Shown: positions 15,001 through 26,850, counted from the stretch's first letter. The stretch: DNA of 64,000 nucleotides from Syngnathus acus (GCF_901709675.1 NC_051100.1:5146001-5210000), one strand, 5' to 3'. Program-made: numbers and translations. Notes: generated from the letters alone by a model not told the origin.

Positions 15001-16756
15001 ATGTCTCATGTGATCAATACACAGCGTATCCCGAGAGACGGAAGACAATACTGTCCACTAAAAGCCAACAAAGCTAGTGATGCTGACAACATGAATAAAA
15101 AAGTGGGCAGCTTACACCCACTGAGGTTTTTTTTTTTTTTTTTTGACTGAACAGAAAAAAAAAAAAATCTTTCTGTAAGCTCATATATATGTATGAAATC
15201 AGCAAGCAGCCACGTCATCCTCCTTGGGCACTTACGCAAGTAGGAATTGTGAGGTTCTCCGTCCACGCTATGAATACAGGTGGCATTCCTGCTATCGTAC
15301 GACCAGAGGATCCAAACCGTATAATGACCCTCTTCATGATATGTCTGCGTCCATCTGCATTCAAAACAAATAGTTAACATCTATACAGAAGTTACACAAT
15401 CCTTTGCTAGCTGAAAGACTATCTGAAATGTATAGCTACATTTATAACCTCAATTGTAATATTTATTACAAGCCATTAATCATTCCACAAAAAACAGTCA
15501 AATGTGAAGTCCCCTGCTGGATTTTCTGACCAACTGGGCCTCTTTAATTGAACACAAGTGACACCAGTGAAGCGCTACATTGCCACCTAGTGTTCATCAA
15601 CGGTTAGTGCACCCATCAGTCATCTGCTAGTCCCTGTTTCCAACCCCCAAAACATACATTGCGTGGTCACATTGATCCACCATTGGAATGACATACTAGC
15701 TATCACTTGGAGTGTTTTTTCAGAGAAAAGGAAATCAATAGCAGCAGTCTGGTTAGAGACCTCACAATTGACGTCCAGACCTTAAGTGACCCCCCCCTCA
15801 GGTGATTCCTAGATGTGGAGCACCCGTGTCTTCCTGTCAGGACAAAGTTATTTATGACAACTGCTGTCTCCAGTTTAACCTCCGCTGTGACATGGCGCTC
15901 ATGTGTGGCTTTAATGATCGCCTTCCGTCAATACTGGAATGTCAGGTCTTATTAACCCCCAAAAAGCTAGTGATCAATATCTACCGAGGTAGTGGTTTCA
16001 GCAGCTGCGGAAATTCAGTTAGAAATCTAATTCCCTTAACAAAAGTTAAAAGTGGGAATAAATGTCTTGAAAAATAGATTACCGGCAAAGAACAGTATTA
16101 TCCTCGATGGATTCCACTCGCATACTCAAAGTGAATTTGGTGCTGATGATTGCGGATGCATTTTTGTAGTTGGCTCTCACATTCCCCAAACTCTGGTACA
16201 CACACTGAAAAAAAATAAAAAATAAAAATAGATACAACATTGCAGCTGTGTGTTTTTTGTGTGCAATTCTTACCTTGTAACAATAATCGGATGTGTAGAG
16301 GACTTTCACTTCATGTGGCAGCTGGTTATGAAATATTACCAAAGCCTGGTCCATTTTTAGAGTTGGCGCTGCATGGAAACCAATGTCACTCATTTACAGA
16401 TTACGTATGACACTTTATGTTCATCATAAATATATCAACTCTTCTTCTGGATCACAACACACTATTATTTACTACATTATGCTGTGTTATTGTTTAAAAC
16501 AGTACAATTTTAAGCTTAGCTGGGAACGAAATGTATCATTAGAATTTGTGCCTATTTAGACAATGCAATAATATTTTGGTCATCAATTGGAAGTTGCATT
16601 ATTTTCCAAAATACAAAACGAGATAACACACAAGTGTGATACACTTATACGGCCTCAAGGAGTGAGGAGCTCACCTGATGCCATGTAAGCGCCACAGCTA
16701 CTGCTAAGAAAAAGAAGTAAAGTCACACACGCTCGCACAAGTCTGACCAGTTCCAT
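593..16756 (-). CDS. hgsnat: Heparan-alpha-glucosaminide N-acetyltransferase, 18 exons, complete
   Basis: Lysosomal membrane enzyme that moves acetyl groups from cytosolic acetyl-CoA to terminal glucosamine of heparan sulfate; loss causes mucopolysaccharidosis IIIC in human. Exons, 5' to 3': 16756-16675, 16368-16274, 16204-16083, 15354-15236, 13362-13293, 13213-13147, 12260-12178, 9522-9446, 8564-8534, 8439-8279, 6908-6796, 6384-6263, 5727-5604, 5532-5446, 4799-4722, 2336-2266, 971-859, 774-593. Phases agree at every junction and give 598 aa; human is slightly longer and also has 18 exons. Exon 1 encodes Met plus a leucine-rich signal peptide. Exons 2-4 encode the luminal domain and exon 5 the first membrane helix (about 140-163). 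Exon 8 carries [18 protein letters not shown]; its His (about residue 234) matches the histidine reported to accept acetyl. The rest is multi-spanning, with [13 protein letters not shown] and the C-terminal [14 protein letters not shown] typical of the family. The start is the only Met before the signal peptide. Confidence 0.95.
1684..1720. repeat. Half copy of the 60-bp inverted repeat
   Basis: ACTCATTCAGTACCACTGAC, then GGTTATAGACGTCAAAG, matches the left half. The inverted right end is absent. Confidence 0.55.
4345..4514. mobile_element. hAT-like MITE, copy 2, one end lost
   Basis: Shares ATTTTAAAAAGATTGC, GTAGTCGATGCACAAT, TCGCGGGCCACAT and GAGTTTGACACC with copy 4 (39838-40111), in the opposite orientation. 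The left terminal inverted repeat is not recognisable. It lies in hgsnat intron 15. Confidence 0.65.
5761..5820. repeat. 60-bp terminally inverted repeat, family A
   Basis: Starts CTCATTCACTCCCATTGACG, contains GGCTATAGACGTCAAAAG, and ends GGCTGGCAGTGAATGA. The ends TCATTCACTCCC and GGCAGTGAATGA are near-perfect inverted repeats. It is one of four related copies in the window. Confidence 0.7.
7956..8018. repeat. Second copy of the 60-bp inverted repeat
   Basis: CTCATTCAGTGCCACTGACG, GTTATAGACGTCA and TTGGCAGTGAATGAC match 5761-5820 with a variable middle. It lies in hgsnat intron 10. Confidence 0.7.
8983..9041. repeat. (GT)n microsatellite
   Basis: An uninterrupted 59-bp GT run in hgsnat intron 9. 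Confidence 0.97.
13832..13947. mobile_element. hAT-like MITE, copy 3, short internal-deletion form
   Basis: 116 bp, from CACAGGTGTCAAACTCGAGG to AGTTTGACACCCTTG, with ends inverted to each other. Flanks ATATAAAG and ATCTAAAG look like an 8-bp duplication with one mismatch. It lies in hgsnat intron 4. Confidence 0.75.
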
Positions 16757-17912
16757 GTTGTCATTTGAAGACACTTCCTCTGCTCATCTTTATAACTCCG
16801 ATCTGCAACTAATAAAGAATGGTCAAAGGGCGCTTTGCGTACGAGGTTTCTGTCATATGGCGTGTGATGTTTGGAATTTATTTTTATGGAACACTGACTG
16901 TAGTTTGGTCCAACAGGTCAAATATAGTAAGTACACTTACAAATTGTGCCGTTTAGAAATTTACTCTAGCTTTGTTTTGACTGTCAACGATTCATTTTAC
17001 AATGTTTAAGATTGTGGTTGCTGCGGAGTAAGAAGCAATAGAGGCCAAAAATATCATTTATGTATATTTAAAGTTGACACACCCCTGCTCTAATGCCAGT
17101 TTTGTGAAGTAAAAAAAAAACAAATACACCAAAGTAAATAATTTCATAAGGTTTTCCACCATGCAAAGAAATTAATTCAATTGAAAATAAACAATTGCAA
17201 TAATGTGCTTGCACAAGTCTGTACACCCTCTCACAATTTAAGACTATGGATGTGTTCAAAATTAACCAATCACATTCCAAATCATGTCCAATGGGAGCCA
17301 GTGCACAAGTGCTACCATTTGAAGGACCAAGTAGTTGGCTTTTCCCAACTTTTTTTTTTTTTTTTGGTACTGACTGCTATTTAAAACATCTGCTAATTCC
17401 CTCCACCATGACTACAGCCACAGATCCAGAAAAACAGCTCCAAAGTATGGTGCTATTCTGTAATAGCTTTCTTTCAATCAAAATCATCTTCCTCTGGATT
17501 AAAAGGCGACAACTTGTCACATCCTGTCCCTTGTTTCATTTCATTAAGCTCTTCATTTCCCCTGGCGCTCACAGATGACTTCACGAGGGTCGTCCTCATA
17601 GGAGCAGCTCATTGACCTTTGGCCCAAGGGGCAGCTCGGCACTTTGTTGCATATCTAAGGTTATCGCTAACGTGACCACACTAAGACATTACAAATACTG
17701 GCCTTGTTTTTGCAACCAGATAGCCTGAAGCATGAGTTCAGCAGTAGGAGTTTATGATTAAACCAATGTTGACAGATGGATTTGTGTTCAGGCTTCTACC
17801 GGGGCAGCTAAAAAGAGGACGTTGCTTGCCTGTTCATGTGTTGATTCACTCTACTTGTTGTCAGAGCACAGGAAGAAGCTGTTGCCTTTCTGCATGAAAC
17901 TGCTCTGCAAAC
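16757..17912. other. Divergent intergenic region hgsnat/pcbd1
   Basis: 1,156 bp between two start codons, so both promoters should be here. The sequence is mostly AT-rich, with a T-run at 17350-17365. I see no TATA box, GC box or conserved block that I can assign. Confidence 0.5.
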
Positions 17913-19164
17913 ATGGTGAGTACACAACCTCTGACACACACCTTTGGGCTAAATTTTCTAGGAAATGACTTTTGTTGTATTCATGATTTGGAGCACAATA
18001 GGATTATTAACATAGTGTGTGTTAATTGCATGGCATATATTTGTAACAACATGTAGCACACCAGTTTGATAGTGGGTGAGGCTTTGAGTTTGCTGCTTAT
18101 TGTTTGCTGCTGATCAGCAGATTAGAGCGTTGCTATGATACCTGTTGATGTCATTACTACTCCCTTGTAGGCTGGCTGTCTCGTGTCCCTGTCGCCTGGG
18201 GAAACCAAACCCCCTTTCCCTGCAAATATATAGAAATTAGGAATCAGTAAGAGAGCGAAATGTCACGAGGGAATTAGCAGCAGTCGTGTAATTCATGTGC
18301 TTTTGCATCATGTGACAAATGACCAGAGGGAGGCCAAAAAAAAAAAAACATACCTTTTTGTACCAGGCTGTTTTAAAGCAAAAAGAATGCAGCTTCTCAT
18401 TGTTTCCAGATGGGATTCCTGCGTAGCCAATCACAGTTTGTATTGCTGTAACTGCCCCTCTCTCTTGCTCGTGTCATTTCAGGCAGCTAAAATCCAGAGT
18501 TTGACAGAAGAGGAGCGAGCTCACTTTCTCCCACTGTTGCAGAATGCCCAATGGGTGGAGGTGGTAGGACGGGACGCCATCTACAAAGAGTTTCTTTTCA
18601 AAGATTTTAATCAGGTTTTGCTTTTTACACCGTCGCACTCGATCCAGCAGGTACATTGTACAATTGAAAATCGATATTCTCCCACCTAGGCTTTTGGTTT
18701 CATGTCCAGAGTGGCACTACAAGCAGAGAAGATGGACCATCATCCCGAGTGGTTCAATGTTTACAATAAGGTATAGTGAGCCTCCACATAATTACAGTTC
18801 GGCATTCACAAATTTGGCAGAAAAAAAGTGAACCGACTCATTATTCACTTAAGGATTTTCTACTCACTGCCACCATCTTGTGGCCAAAGAACTATGATGG
18901 TGTGAGTTGGAGCCTAATTTAGACAAAAGTAGTGCCTTGCTGACATCTTGTGGCATCGAAACTTCTTGGGGACCTTTTGCCACAATATTTACACAATATT
19001 CAAAAAACCCAAATACATTTATATTATTATTTATATAGCTCACACATGACTAATGCATGGTAACCATCCAGGTGCAGATCACCCTGAGTACTCACGACTG
19101 CGGAGGGCTCTCGCAACGTGACATCACTTTGGCCAACTTCATTGACCAAGCCTCCTTGATGTGA
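17913..19164 (+). CDS. pcbd1: Pterin-4a-carbinolamine dehydratase / HNF1 dimerisation cofactor, 4 exons, complete
   Basis: Dehydrates 4a-hydroxytetrahydrobiopterin made by aromatic amino acid hydroxylases, so BH4 can be recycled; family members also bind HNF1 as DCoH. Exons: 17913-17915 (only the ATG), 18483-18614, 18690-18770, 19072-19164; protein 102 aa against 104 in human. An exon holding just the start codon, followed directly by gtgagt, is unusual; exon 2 opens GCA GCT AAA in frame. The active-site set is present: adjacent histidines in [12 protein letters not shown] (about His62, His63) and the later His in LSTHDCGG (about His80). I call pcbd1 rather than pcbd2 from overall similarity and from its place next to sgpl1, as in human 10q22. 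It is divergent with hgsnat (1.16 kb between starts) and convergent with sgpl1. Confidence 0.94.
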
Positions 19165-19574
19165 CAACAAAGTGGAGAAACTATGTGTGCCTAAAATACC
19201 CAAAGAGTTAAACTTTTTTTGCTGGTATTTACAATTGTGCTAAGTGGCGTGTAAAGTGTCAAATGTGTTTTTACAGCTGTTTGTTTGTGTACCTGAGGAA
19301 GCGTCATTGTGTAATGTTCATCTTTCAGAAATTATTTTGCTAGGTTTTTCAAAATAATTGTCTTCAATTTCAATCAAATGTGACACACTATGTATTGGAG
19401 AAAAATGGATAATTCCAAACGAGGGTTTGGCTATCATTCATTTCAGTACATCTGGAGCTAGTACTGTATATTGGCTTCAAACATCTAAAATAGTTTGTTG
19501 CAAATCTGTCCTTTCTTCATCCAAGAAAAAGATTCCCTCCAACAAAAGAGCAAAAAAAAGCACAGTATATGTAT

Positions 19575-19580
19575 TTTATT
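19575..19580 (-). terminator. Candidate poly(A) signal of sgpl1
   Basis: Minus-strand AATAAA (TTTATT on plus), 1.64 kb after the sgpl1 stop. I saw no closer canonical hexamer. If both this and the pcbd1 signal at 19883 are used, the 3' ends overlap by about 300 nt. Confidence 0.35.
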
Positions 19581-19882
19581 GAAAACAACACTAAAAGATT
19601 CCAAGTTATTAAATCTTAACACTCAACTGCTCATTATTGATGCTTTTAACGTCTTGATTGTAGCAAAAACAGGGGCTGTTAGAATGCAACTTGGAGGAAT
19701 ACAACAAGCACATGGAAAATTTGAAGCTGCGTATTGTCCTGACGTATACAAATCAGACTTGCAACCAGACTAAAATCCTCCCCAAGTTCAAATAGTATGA
19801 CGATTGTGCCCACCCCCTCTAAAGCGCATTGGACCTTAATGACATTTGATATAAGACTGAATCCCTGAGGGTGTTAAGAGGA

Positions 19883-19888
19883 AATAAA
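19883..19888 (+). terminator. Candidate poly(A) signal of pcbd1
   Basis: AATAAA in GAGGAAATAAAAGTAG, 719 bp after the pcbd1 stop. It is the first canonical plus-strand hexamer I see. Confidence 0.45.
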
Positions 19889-20868
19889 AGTAGTATGACC
19901 GGAAACCTCTGTAGGCACAGAGGTGAACACTCATTATTGTGTCATCATAAAAAAAAAAAAAAAATTAAAAAACATACAGTAAGCTAATAAAGCACTTATT
20001 TTTTTGGGGGACTAAAAGAGAAACTTTTGCTGAGTTGGTGTGGGCATCGTTAACTTGCCATCATTTTTTTTCAACCAGGCACAATCTGAATTAACATTAC
20101 TACCCTGATAGGAGTGCAGCTCAAACATGTAAAAACATTCATGTCTTGAAAACATTTGTGAGAATACAAACACCCACTGGCCTGATAAGCTATCAATAAC
20201 ATGAATATATCGTGTTAAACGTTATTACGCAACAGTCCCTATTCTATCATTCCATAACACAGTTATTGCACAAACAGAGAAACAATTCCATGAATACAAA
20301 ACGTGGTCCTTTGAGTGCACACGTGAAAATGTCTTATCAATAGCCCCAATCATGGCGGATCGCTAGAATTATTTTTCTACATCAAATGTCATGACAGTGT
20401 TAAACAGGCGACACTTTTAGAAATAAAAGTTTGCTTTGTAGGTTTGCACTACAAGTACAAATTGAGGTAGATTAAATTAGGACAATTATCAAAACGTGGC
20501 TGACTCCACAGGTGAAGTCAAGCACTTGAGCACAAACAGCAACAATCTTTTAAATGTGGGTTAGTGAAAGGTGAAGACAACCAGTACAGCTTTGGTTACA
20601 CTAGCTGTTCAACTTCAAAACTATCAAATGCTCCCATGGTTGAAACCCATTTGAAGTCCCAACTACAAAAGAGGAATTGAAAGTAATGACATGAAGTGCT
20701 ATCAAGTGATGCCGTAAGAGTACATACAGGATGAGCAAGTGGTACTATCAAGTGGTTTGAATAGGAATCTGATTTGTTCCTGCCCAGCCACTGCAGTGCT
20801 TTTACATAAAAAAAAAAAAATACTCATGCAGTTGGATCCTGTTTCACAAGCTCTCAGTGGTGTTTTTT

Positions 20869-20920
20869 TTTTCTTTTTTTTTTTTGCTGCGTCATCAGCA
20901 AAAAAAAAAAAAAAAAAGAA
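20869..20920. repeat. Long poly(T)/poly(A) hairpin
   Basis: T-run, GCTG, loop CGTCAT, CAGC, A-run. Twelve T (20874-20885) precede GCTG and eighteen A (20900-20917) follow CAGC, and outer TTC/GAA also pair. It lies between the convergent pcbd1 and sgpl1 genes. Confidence 0.85.
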
Positions 20921-21220
20921 ATGACAGCAGCAAATTGAAATATTCAGACTATGCAGGATAATTAATATTGAAATGAATCTAATGACACAAACACATTCAC
21001 TACATGATTTCAATCTATTTGAACACCAGCCAGTCTCTTGGAGTCATTTTCCTCCGGTGGTGATTAAAAGGACGTCTTGTGCTTTTAGAAACTGTCGAAG
21101 TGATGCAAGATAAGGCAACCAGTCAACCCTGAACTCAAGAGCACCGGGAGGAGATGAGCGAATTTCCCGTGTGCGTGCAGCGAGTCGAGAACAACCCTGA
21201 TCCTTTTTTTTTTTTTTTTT

Positions 21221-24200
21221 TTAGTGGGCTTTGCCGTTACCGTTCATGTGGCTGGTGTTGGACTTGGGCACCTCCGTGCTGTATAGACAGTCCAGGAAGC
21301 CTCGGGAGATTTCCGTTACCATGGATCTGTCTGGGATAGACTGGGCCATGCCGTAGATGGCTCCCTTGGAACAGAAAGGAAGGAAAACAAGAGTATGTAA
21401 GTGGACTGGTTCAAATGTCATCTTATCTTTACTTTCAGAAAGTCGTTTTTTCACTGAAGGAAAAAAAAAACAAATAAACCAAACCACCATTAGAATACTA
21501 CTACTAGTAGTAATTCATAAATGGTGGCAATTTAATTAATGAAAGCTCATCATCTGCTATTTACTAGCACATTGTGTTCAACACTGACTACACGGGTGTG
21601 TCATCTCACCATTCCTGTGGTTTTCTCTTTGGGGTTCTTCATAATGATGGCAACCTGTTCTCTGATATCGCCAACAAAGCGCTCCACAACACCCGGCTGG
21701 GTGTGCAGAACTGTGCAACAAATGTGGATGCTGTCGAGACATGACGACATTGTCACTGCGGAGCAACATCGGAACCTGGTGCTGCTACCTGCTTTGGACA
21801 TACCTGGATGGATACTGAAGCGTGTTCAGATTCCAGCCCTTTGACGTCAATGCGTTGGACAGACGGAAAATATCAAAATCATCCGAGCCGATCGCCACCA
21901 CTGAAATTTCGGGATCCCCGAACACAAACACGCCTTTCGTCTTTCGAACCCTGTCAGAAGTCCAAACAAAATGAGCTTTTTAATATTCAAAAGCATCCCA
22001 AATCCACAACTGAACAGTTCTTACTCTGCTTTAATTTTGCGCGCCACGCCGATGATCTTGCGAGTGGCGTCCACGTATCCATTCTCTCCCATGTGCATCA
22101 TGGTGGCCCAGCAGGCCGCCACAATTCCTCCGGGCCTGGAGCCCGCGATGGAGGGCGAGGCATAGATTCCGCCCTGCCAGTCTGGAGCCACAAAGTACTG
22201 ATAGTGACGGTACTTTTTATCACTGTAGAGAATCACTGAAGAACCTTTGGGGGCGTAGCCGTACTAGAAACGTACAACAACAAAAAAAAGATCAACATAA
22301 TGAGGCTGAAGTACCAGATGTCATTTTCTTTTTAGGTTTTACACATCTCCTCACCTTGTGAGTGTCTGCAGAGATGCTTGTAACACCTTTTACCCTGAAG
22401 TCGAACGGTGGGAGCTGGTAGCCAGCCTTGGCCATGAAGACGATCAGAAAACCACCCAAACAGGCATCTACATGCAACGGCAGGTGGTAACGTACGGCCA
22501 GCTGGAAAACAAGTAAGGAGAGAATTAGAGGGAGCTAAGATATCATATGACAAGATAAAAATGCTTCGGCCAGTGACCTTGGCAACTTCTCCAATAGGGT
22601 CCATAATGCCGTGTGGAAACTGAGGGGCTGAGCACACGAGCATGGCCGTGTTCTTGTTGATGGCTCTCTTCATAGCCTTAAAGCAGGATAAAAATAATCA
22701 AGACTATAGCTGGAATCATCGTACAATGACTCAAGTCACGTGCTTCTTTTCCGTCTCACCTTGACGTCAACCTGCATTGTTTTGCTATTGAGGGGAATGT
22801 GAACAAGCTTCATCCCGAAGTAATGCGCCGCTTTGTCGAAGGCCGCATGGACGCTAATTGGCGCCAGGCTGCAGACGTGACATTAATAAGAAAATAAATG
22901 CACTGTATTTATCAAGGCTTATTTATCAAGGCTTCCTCCATTGTCGCCAAAATAGCAGTAAATCGTTCACCGGCCCGATTTGAAAATTGCCATCTTACAT
23001 TTCTGGGTATTTGACACCTCGTTCATACGCCATGTCTCTGTACGCCTTGCAGGCCATCAGTATGCTCTCCGTTCCTCCTGAAGTCACCTAAACAAAAAAA
23101 AAAAAGGCAATAAGTTGTCATCTTATGTGATAGTCCTGCTTCGTGTCGTTCCGTGCGCGACAACTCATACTGTGCCACACGAGTCGGGTCCGCCGTGGAA
23201 AAGTGTGCAAGCCATTCTGACCACCTCTGCCTCCATTTTTCTCACACCGGGAAAGATGTCTGGATGAAGTGGGTTGCTCCATGCAAAATCGCCATAAACC
23301 TTAGAAGTTAAAAAAAAAAATCTATTGAGAGGAACGTTGTGCCGATACATAACAGGCATCATAAGGTCACACAAGACGTCGGCATTATCTTCCACATTAA
23401 AAAGTGGCTACTTCGGAAATGGACGCCTTAAGAGAAGATGTCCTCGATGCATACCTTGACCAGGAGTTTCGTCAGTGTTTCATCACCCCAGTACACTGCG
23501 CCTGAAACACAGCCCTTCTGCCACTGGCACTCATCTGAAACAACAACAACAACAACTTCAGAACAACAGTCCAGTTGCTTTCAGACACGTGTCAGAATTA
23601 GCACAACTTACTCAACGTTTGGTACTCGCTGATCTTGTCCAACACTTGGCTTTGCGAGAGACCTTTTGAGGGCAACTTTTTGGTGTAACTCATGCCATTC
23701 TTCAGAGTGCACAGACCGGCAGACATGTCGTCTAAAGCCTTGTTCAGTTGACGCTGGATCTATCACGAGAGCGCGGAGAACATTATTTCGCCGGGAAAAC
23801 GGATTTTATTCATGTCAATTTGTCCTAAGATGGCAATGTCGAGAAGTTGGTCGACGTTATCTCCAATGTTAAGTGTGCCAAAGGTCTACGCGTACTCTGC
23901 ACTCAGTCGTCAGCCGTGACTCATGAATCAGTCAGTGCACGTACCGGGCCGCCAATGAAGGGTATTTTTCTGATGAGTCGAAAGCATTGCTTCTTCATTC
24001 TGGAAAGGAGACCTAAAACCAAAAAGACAGGGAACTTCAGTCAAATGTTGGCACCTCATCAACCACAACGTTTTGACAGCTGACTATGACATATAATCAC
24101 ATGTCCAAAAAAAAAAAAAAAAACAGCTGGTTTAGTTTTGATCTCTTAACCAACCCCAAACACACTTCCCGAATATTTTAACATGACTCATGTCATGCTG

Positions 24201-24830
24201 TGCTCACTTTCTTGTTGGAAGAGGAATCCTTTAAGCCACACGGCTCCCAGTGTGGTGGCGAGCGTCACTCCGATGAGCTGCCACGGCTCAAAGTCTCTGC
24301 AGTGCCCGTTCACAAGCCGCCGAACGTCCTCCAGGTAGATGAGCATCATCTCCTTGTATACCTCCAAGGCACTCTGGATTTACACACAAACACACACTGC
24401 TTACGATCAAAAATATTTTTACAAATGTCCAATTTTAAAAATGTCTTTCAAAAATAATCGTATTTTTCTGTCCGAAGCTTGGCTTAAAACAAGATGACAA
24501 ATTTGTCACAAATTGCTTGTTGCACTAAATGGACTAAAATCAAAGCCACTGAAGTTTATAGAATTCAGAATAAGATCAAAAAGTCACAAACTGTAGAACA
24601 AAGCGCTGCCATTCGCGACGTTACACATCAAACATCATAATGAGCACTTTGTCATTGTAGTAAAAGTTATTTTTAAAAGCAATTATTTTCTTTCCTGGAC
24701 TGGGTTCAATCCTACATCTGACATTTCAAGCCAAGTTACTTCGCACGATTAGTCATACTTTAAAGAGGCAAATACATAATGAATAATTCATGTCTGAAAA
24801 GGCTGCTGATGTACTTACATCAGCAGGCAT
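21221..24830 (-). CDS. sgpl1: Sphingosine-1-phosphate lyase, 14 coding exons, complete
   Basis: PLP enzyme of the ER membrane that cleaves sphingosine-1-phosphate to hexadecenal and phosphoethanolamine, the exit step of sphingolipid breakdown. Exons, 5' to 3': 24830-24819, 24373-24208, 24012-23945, 23759-23612, 23534-23455, 23299-23171, 23087-22999, 22868-22760, 22676-22578, 22501-22355, 22263-22025, 21950-21804, 21730-21610, 21364-21221. All phases agree and give 565 aa (human 568). The first exon encodes only MPAD. Exon 2 carries a membrane segment ([19 protein letters not shown], about 34-58) that leaves the catalytic domain cytosolic. [18 protein letters not shown] and HVDACLGGF are PLP-fold motifs. 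The PLP lysine is the last codon of the exon ending at 22355, in TSISADTHK followed by YGYAPKG (about Lys349, human Lys353). The C-terminus ends MNGNGKAH, like the human tail. Confidence 0.96.
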
Positions 24831-25695
24831 TGTTGGCCCTATAAGGCTCAGGTTTCCCCCTCAGCAACAGGACTCGTCTTTCTCCAGACAGAAGAGTGAG
24901 CGAGTTTGTCAGCTGACTCAACTTCTAGCGCCCCAGACTCCTCCCTGGCGTTGCACGGCTAATCCGCACACGCAAACTGCCCGTCGGCACTGAGTTCAGC
25001 AAATGACCAAAGTGAAATTACGCATGCCTTCGTTTATCTACGGGGAATTTTATGACATAGCACCTCAACTACAAGTGATAGGGGAAAGCTTAAGGTTCAA
25101 ATGATAACATCTTAACTAATCACAATCTGCTCAGCGCTAAGAACACTCCAGAACTGTGCACCTTGGGCAGGTTGTAGAATTATTTTCGGCTTCAGCGATT
25201 CGTCAGCTGCAAGTGGCGAATATGCCGATATTTAAATGAATTTACGTTGGCTTTGAAAGTATTAAGATTGGAAGGGTGCCTGAGATTTGACAGGATTACA
25301 AACAGGTTTGGCAAGGTAAACTGGGTCAAAGCCAAAGATGAGCTGCGAGTAGGGGACAAGACAACGCATTGACAACAGATCATTCCTGAACCAAACAACA
25401 TCAAACAGATAAATAACAGTATTTCAAATAAGGCAATGGATGGGGAATATCTTATTAATGAATCTGTTGCTATCTGCACAAATCTCACATTTGCCATGTC
25501 GCCATTTTTCTGCAACCCACTTTTTGGTCCCAACCCACCAGTAGAGAGAGAATCAGTCTATTGAGATGCAGGTGCAGCATATCTGAGCTTTTTCTGTCGT
25601 AAAAAATAGATTAAACCTATCTCTCATCAGTTCAAAATGCAACTCAGTGCACTTTTACACGTACACCCTTTCTCTTGATTCCACTCACAAAACCG

Positions 25696-25800
25696 TAGGT
25701 GTCAAACCTAAGGCCCGGGGATCCTGCTCTGGTCCAGCGTATCATTTTCCTGTACGTGGCCCACTAAAGCAAATATCTGCTTTTCACAGTCATAACAGCC
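25696..25800. mobile_element. Diverged fragment of the same hAT-like MITE
   Basis: Begins TAGGTGTCAAACCTAAGGCC, then CATTTTCCTGTACGTGGCCC, recognisably like GGTGTCAAACTCGAGGCCC and CATTTTATGTGGCCC in the other copies. The second end is not found. Confidence 0.5.
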
Positions 25801-26689
25801 ATCTTGGGAAAACCAACACGGACCACAACAATAATAAGTTGGACGATCCAAATCGAACTCCTTGGAAACATATTCAAGACTTGTCAGTATCGTCTTACTC
25901 ATTATCACTCCCATAACAATGTAGAGAGACGCCTTTTGTGTCTCAAAGGGTGAAGGGGGGTTCTTTGTTGTCATGGAAATATACTGGGTGCATTGATGAA
26001 AAGTTACAGATCACACACAGCAGTTCACAAAATGAGTCAAACGGAGATCAAGATTGACTCACTGTCTAACAAAGTCACTGCTGTGTCTGATCTACAGTAG
26101 TACTCCCCCCCCATATATATTTTTTTTGTCTGTACAGTTTATACTAGTAGTGTCTGTTTTCAGGAGTTGATTGTCCTCCTTTGACACTAAATCTGACTCC
26201 GCATCACTCAGGCGATAAAAGCTTTGTTTAAGACTTCCTGCGGGCTCAAGCTGAACGGGAACTCTAATTTTAAACCATGGGCGCCACAATAAACGATTGT
26301 TTGAATAGAATATACAGTTTTTCACAGAGGAAGGGCCGTCTGTACAACAACTCAGAACTTTTCAAATGAGAGCTACTGTAGTGTACAGTCCTTTCGATTT
26401 GGAGTGCGTGCACGTCACAGAACCGTTTATTGCTGTCGTCTTATTGCCTTCAGCGAAGGTGATCGTGTCAGGAGTTTCGCAACAAGCCCTAAATCGAACC
26501 GCAACACGACATTGCACAACTACACAAAGCCTGTGAACTTAAGAGCATCCCAAAGAGGAAAACAGCTCAGCTCATGATCGCACGTCAGTGGCTGATAAAC
26601 AAGTCCGAGTCTTTTAACAATTGTAAGCGTTCCAAATGTAACCGTGTCTAAAGATACATAAACAACAGGGAAAGAAGTAGCACTTACCC

Positions 26690-26850
26690 AGTAATCCATG
26701 TTGTCAAGACGGTTTTCAACCGATAACCTTGTTATTTTTCGTCTGCGACAAAGAGAAGTTACCTCCAACCAGACGCCTGCTCGAGATCTTGGCTCTCATC
26801 TACATGCTACTACTACATATTCACAGCTGCAAGCTAACTGGGATCCCGGA
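26690..26850 (-). promoter_or_regulatory. Candidate sgpl1 promoter and non-coding first exon
   Basis: On the minus strand there is an ETS-type CTTCCGGG near 26853-26860 and an NRF1-like TGCACATGCGCA near 26865-26876. Both are typical of TATA-less housekeeping promoters. About 150 bp downstream an ATGGATTACTGG is followed by a good donor, gtaagtgct. A plausible acceptor, ccttatag, sits just before the sgpl1 ATG at 24839-24840. Joining the two would give a 5'UTR intron of about 1.85 kb. The joint is inferred from splice signals only. An unrelated transcript could also start here. Confidence 0.4.

Larger units (their letters stand above)
19165..21220. other. Convergent 3' region pcbd1/sgpl1
   Basis: Both 3'UTRs lie here. 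Many homopolymer runs (19950-19964, 20809-20820, 21205-21222) and the T/A hairpin at 20869-20920. No coding exon is recognisable. Confidence 0.5.

Noticed and set aside
20739-21013. Frames rich in Phe or Lys around 20.7-21.0 kb
   Set aside because: They translate the T and A homopolymers of the hairpin.
23541-23560. AAC repeats near a sgpl1 exon as a possible CRISPR-like or structured repeat
   Set aside because: A simple (AAC)n run in the intron; no spacer-repeat pattern exists anywhere in the window.
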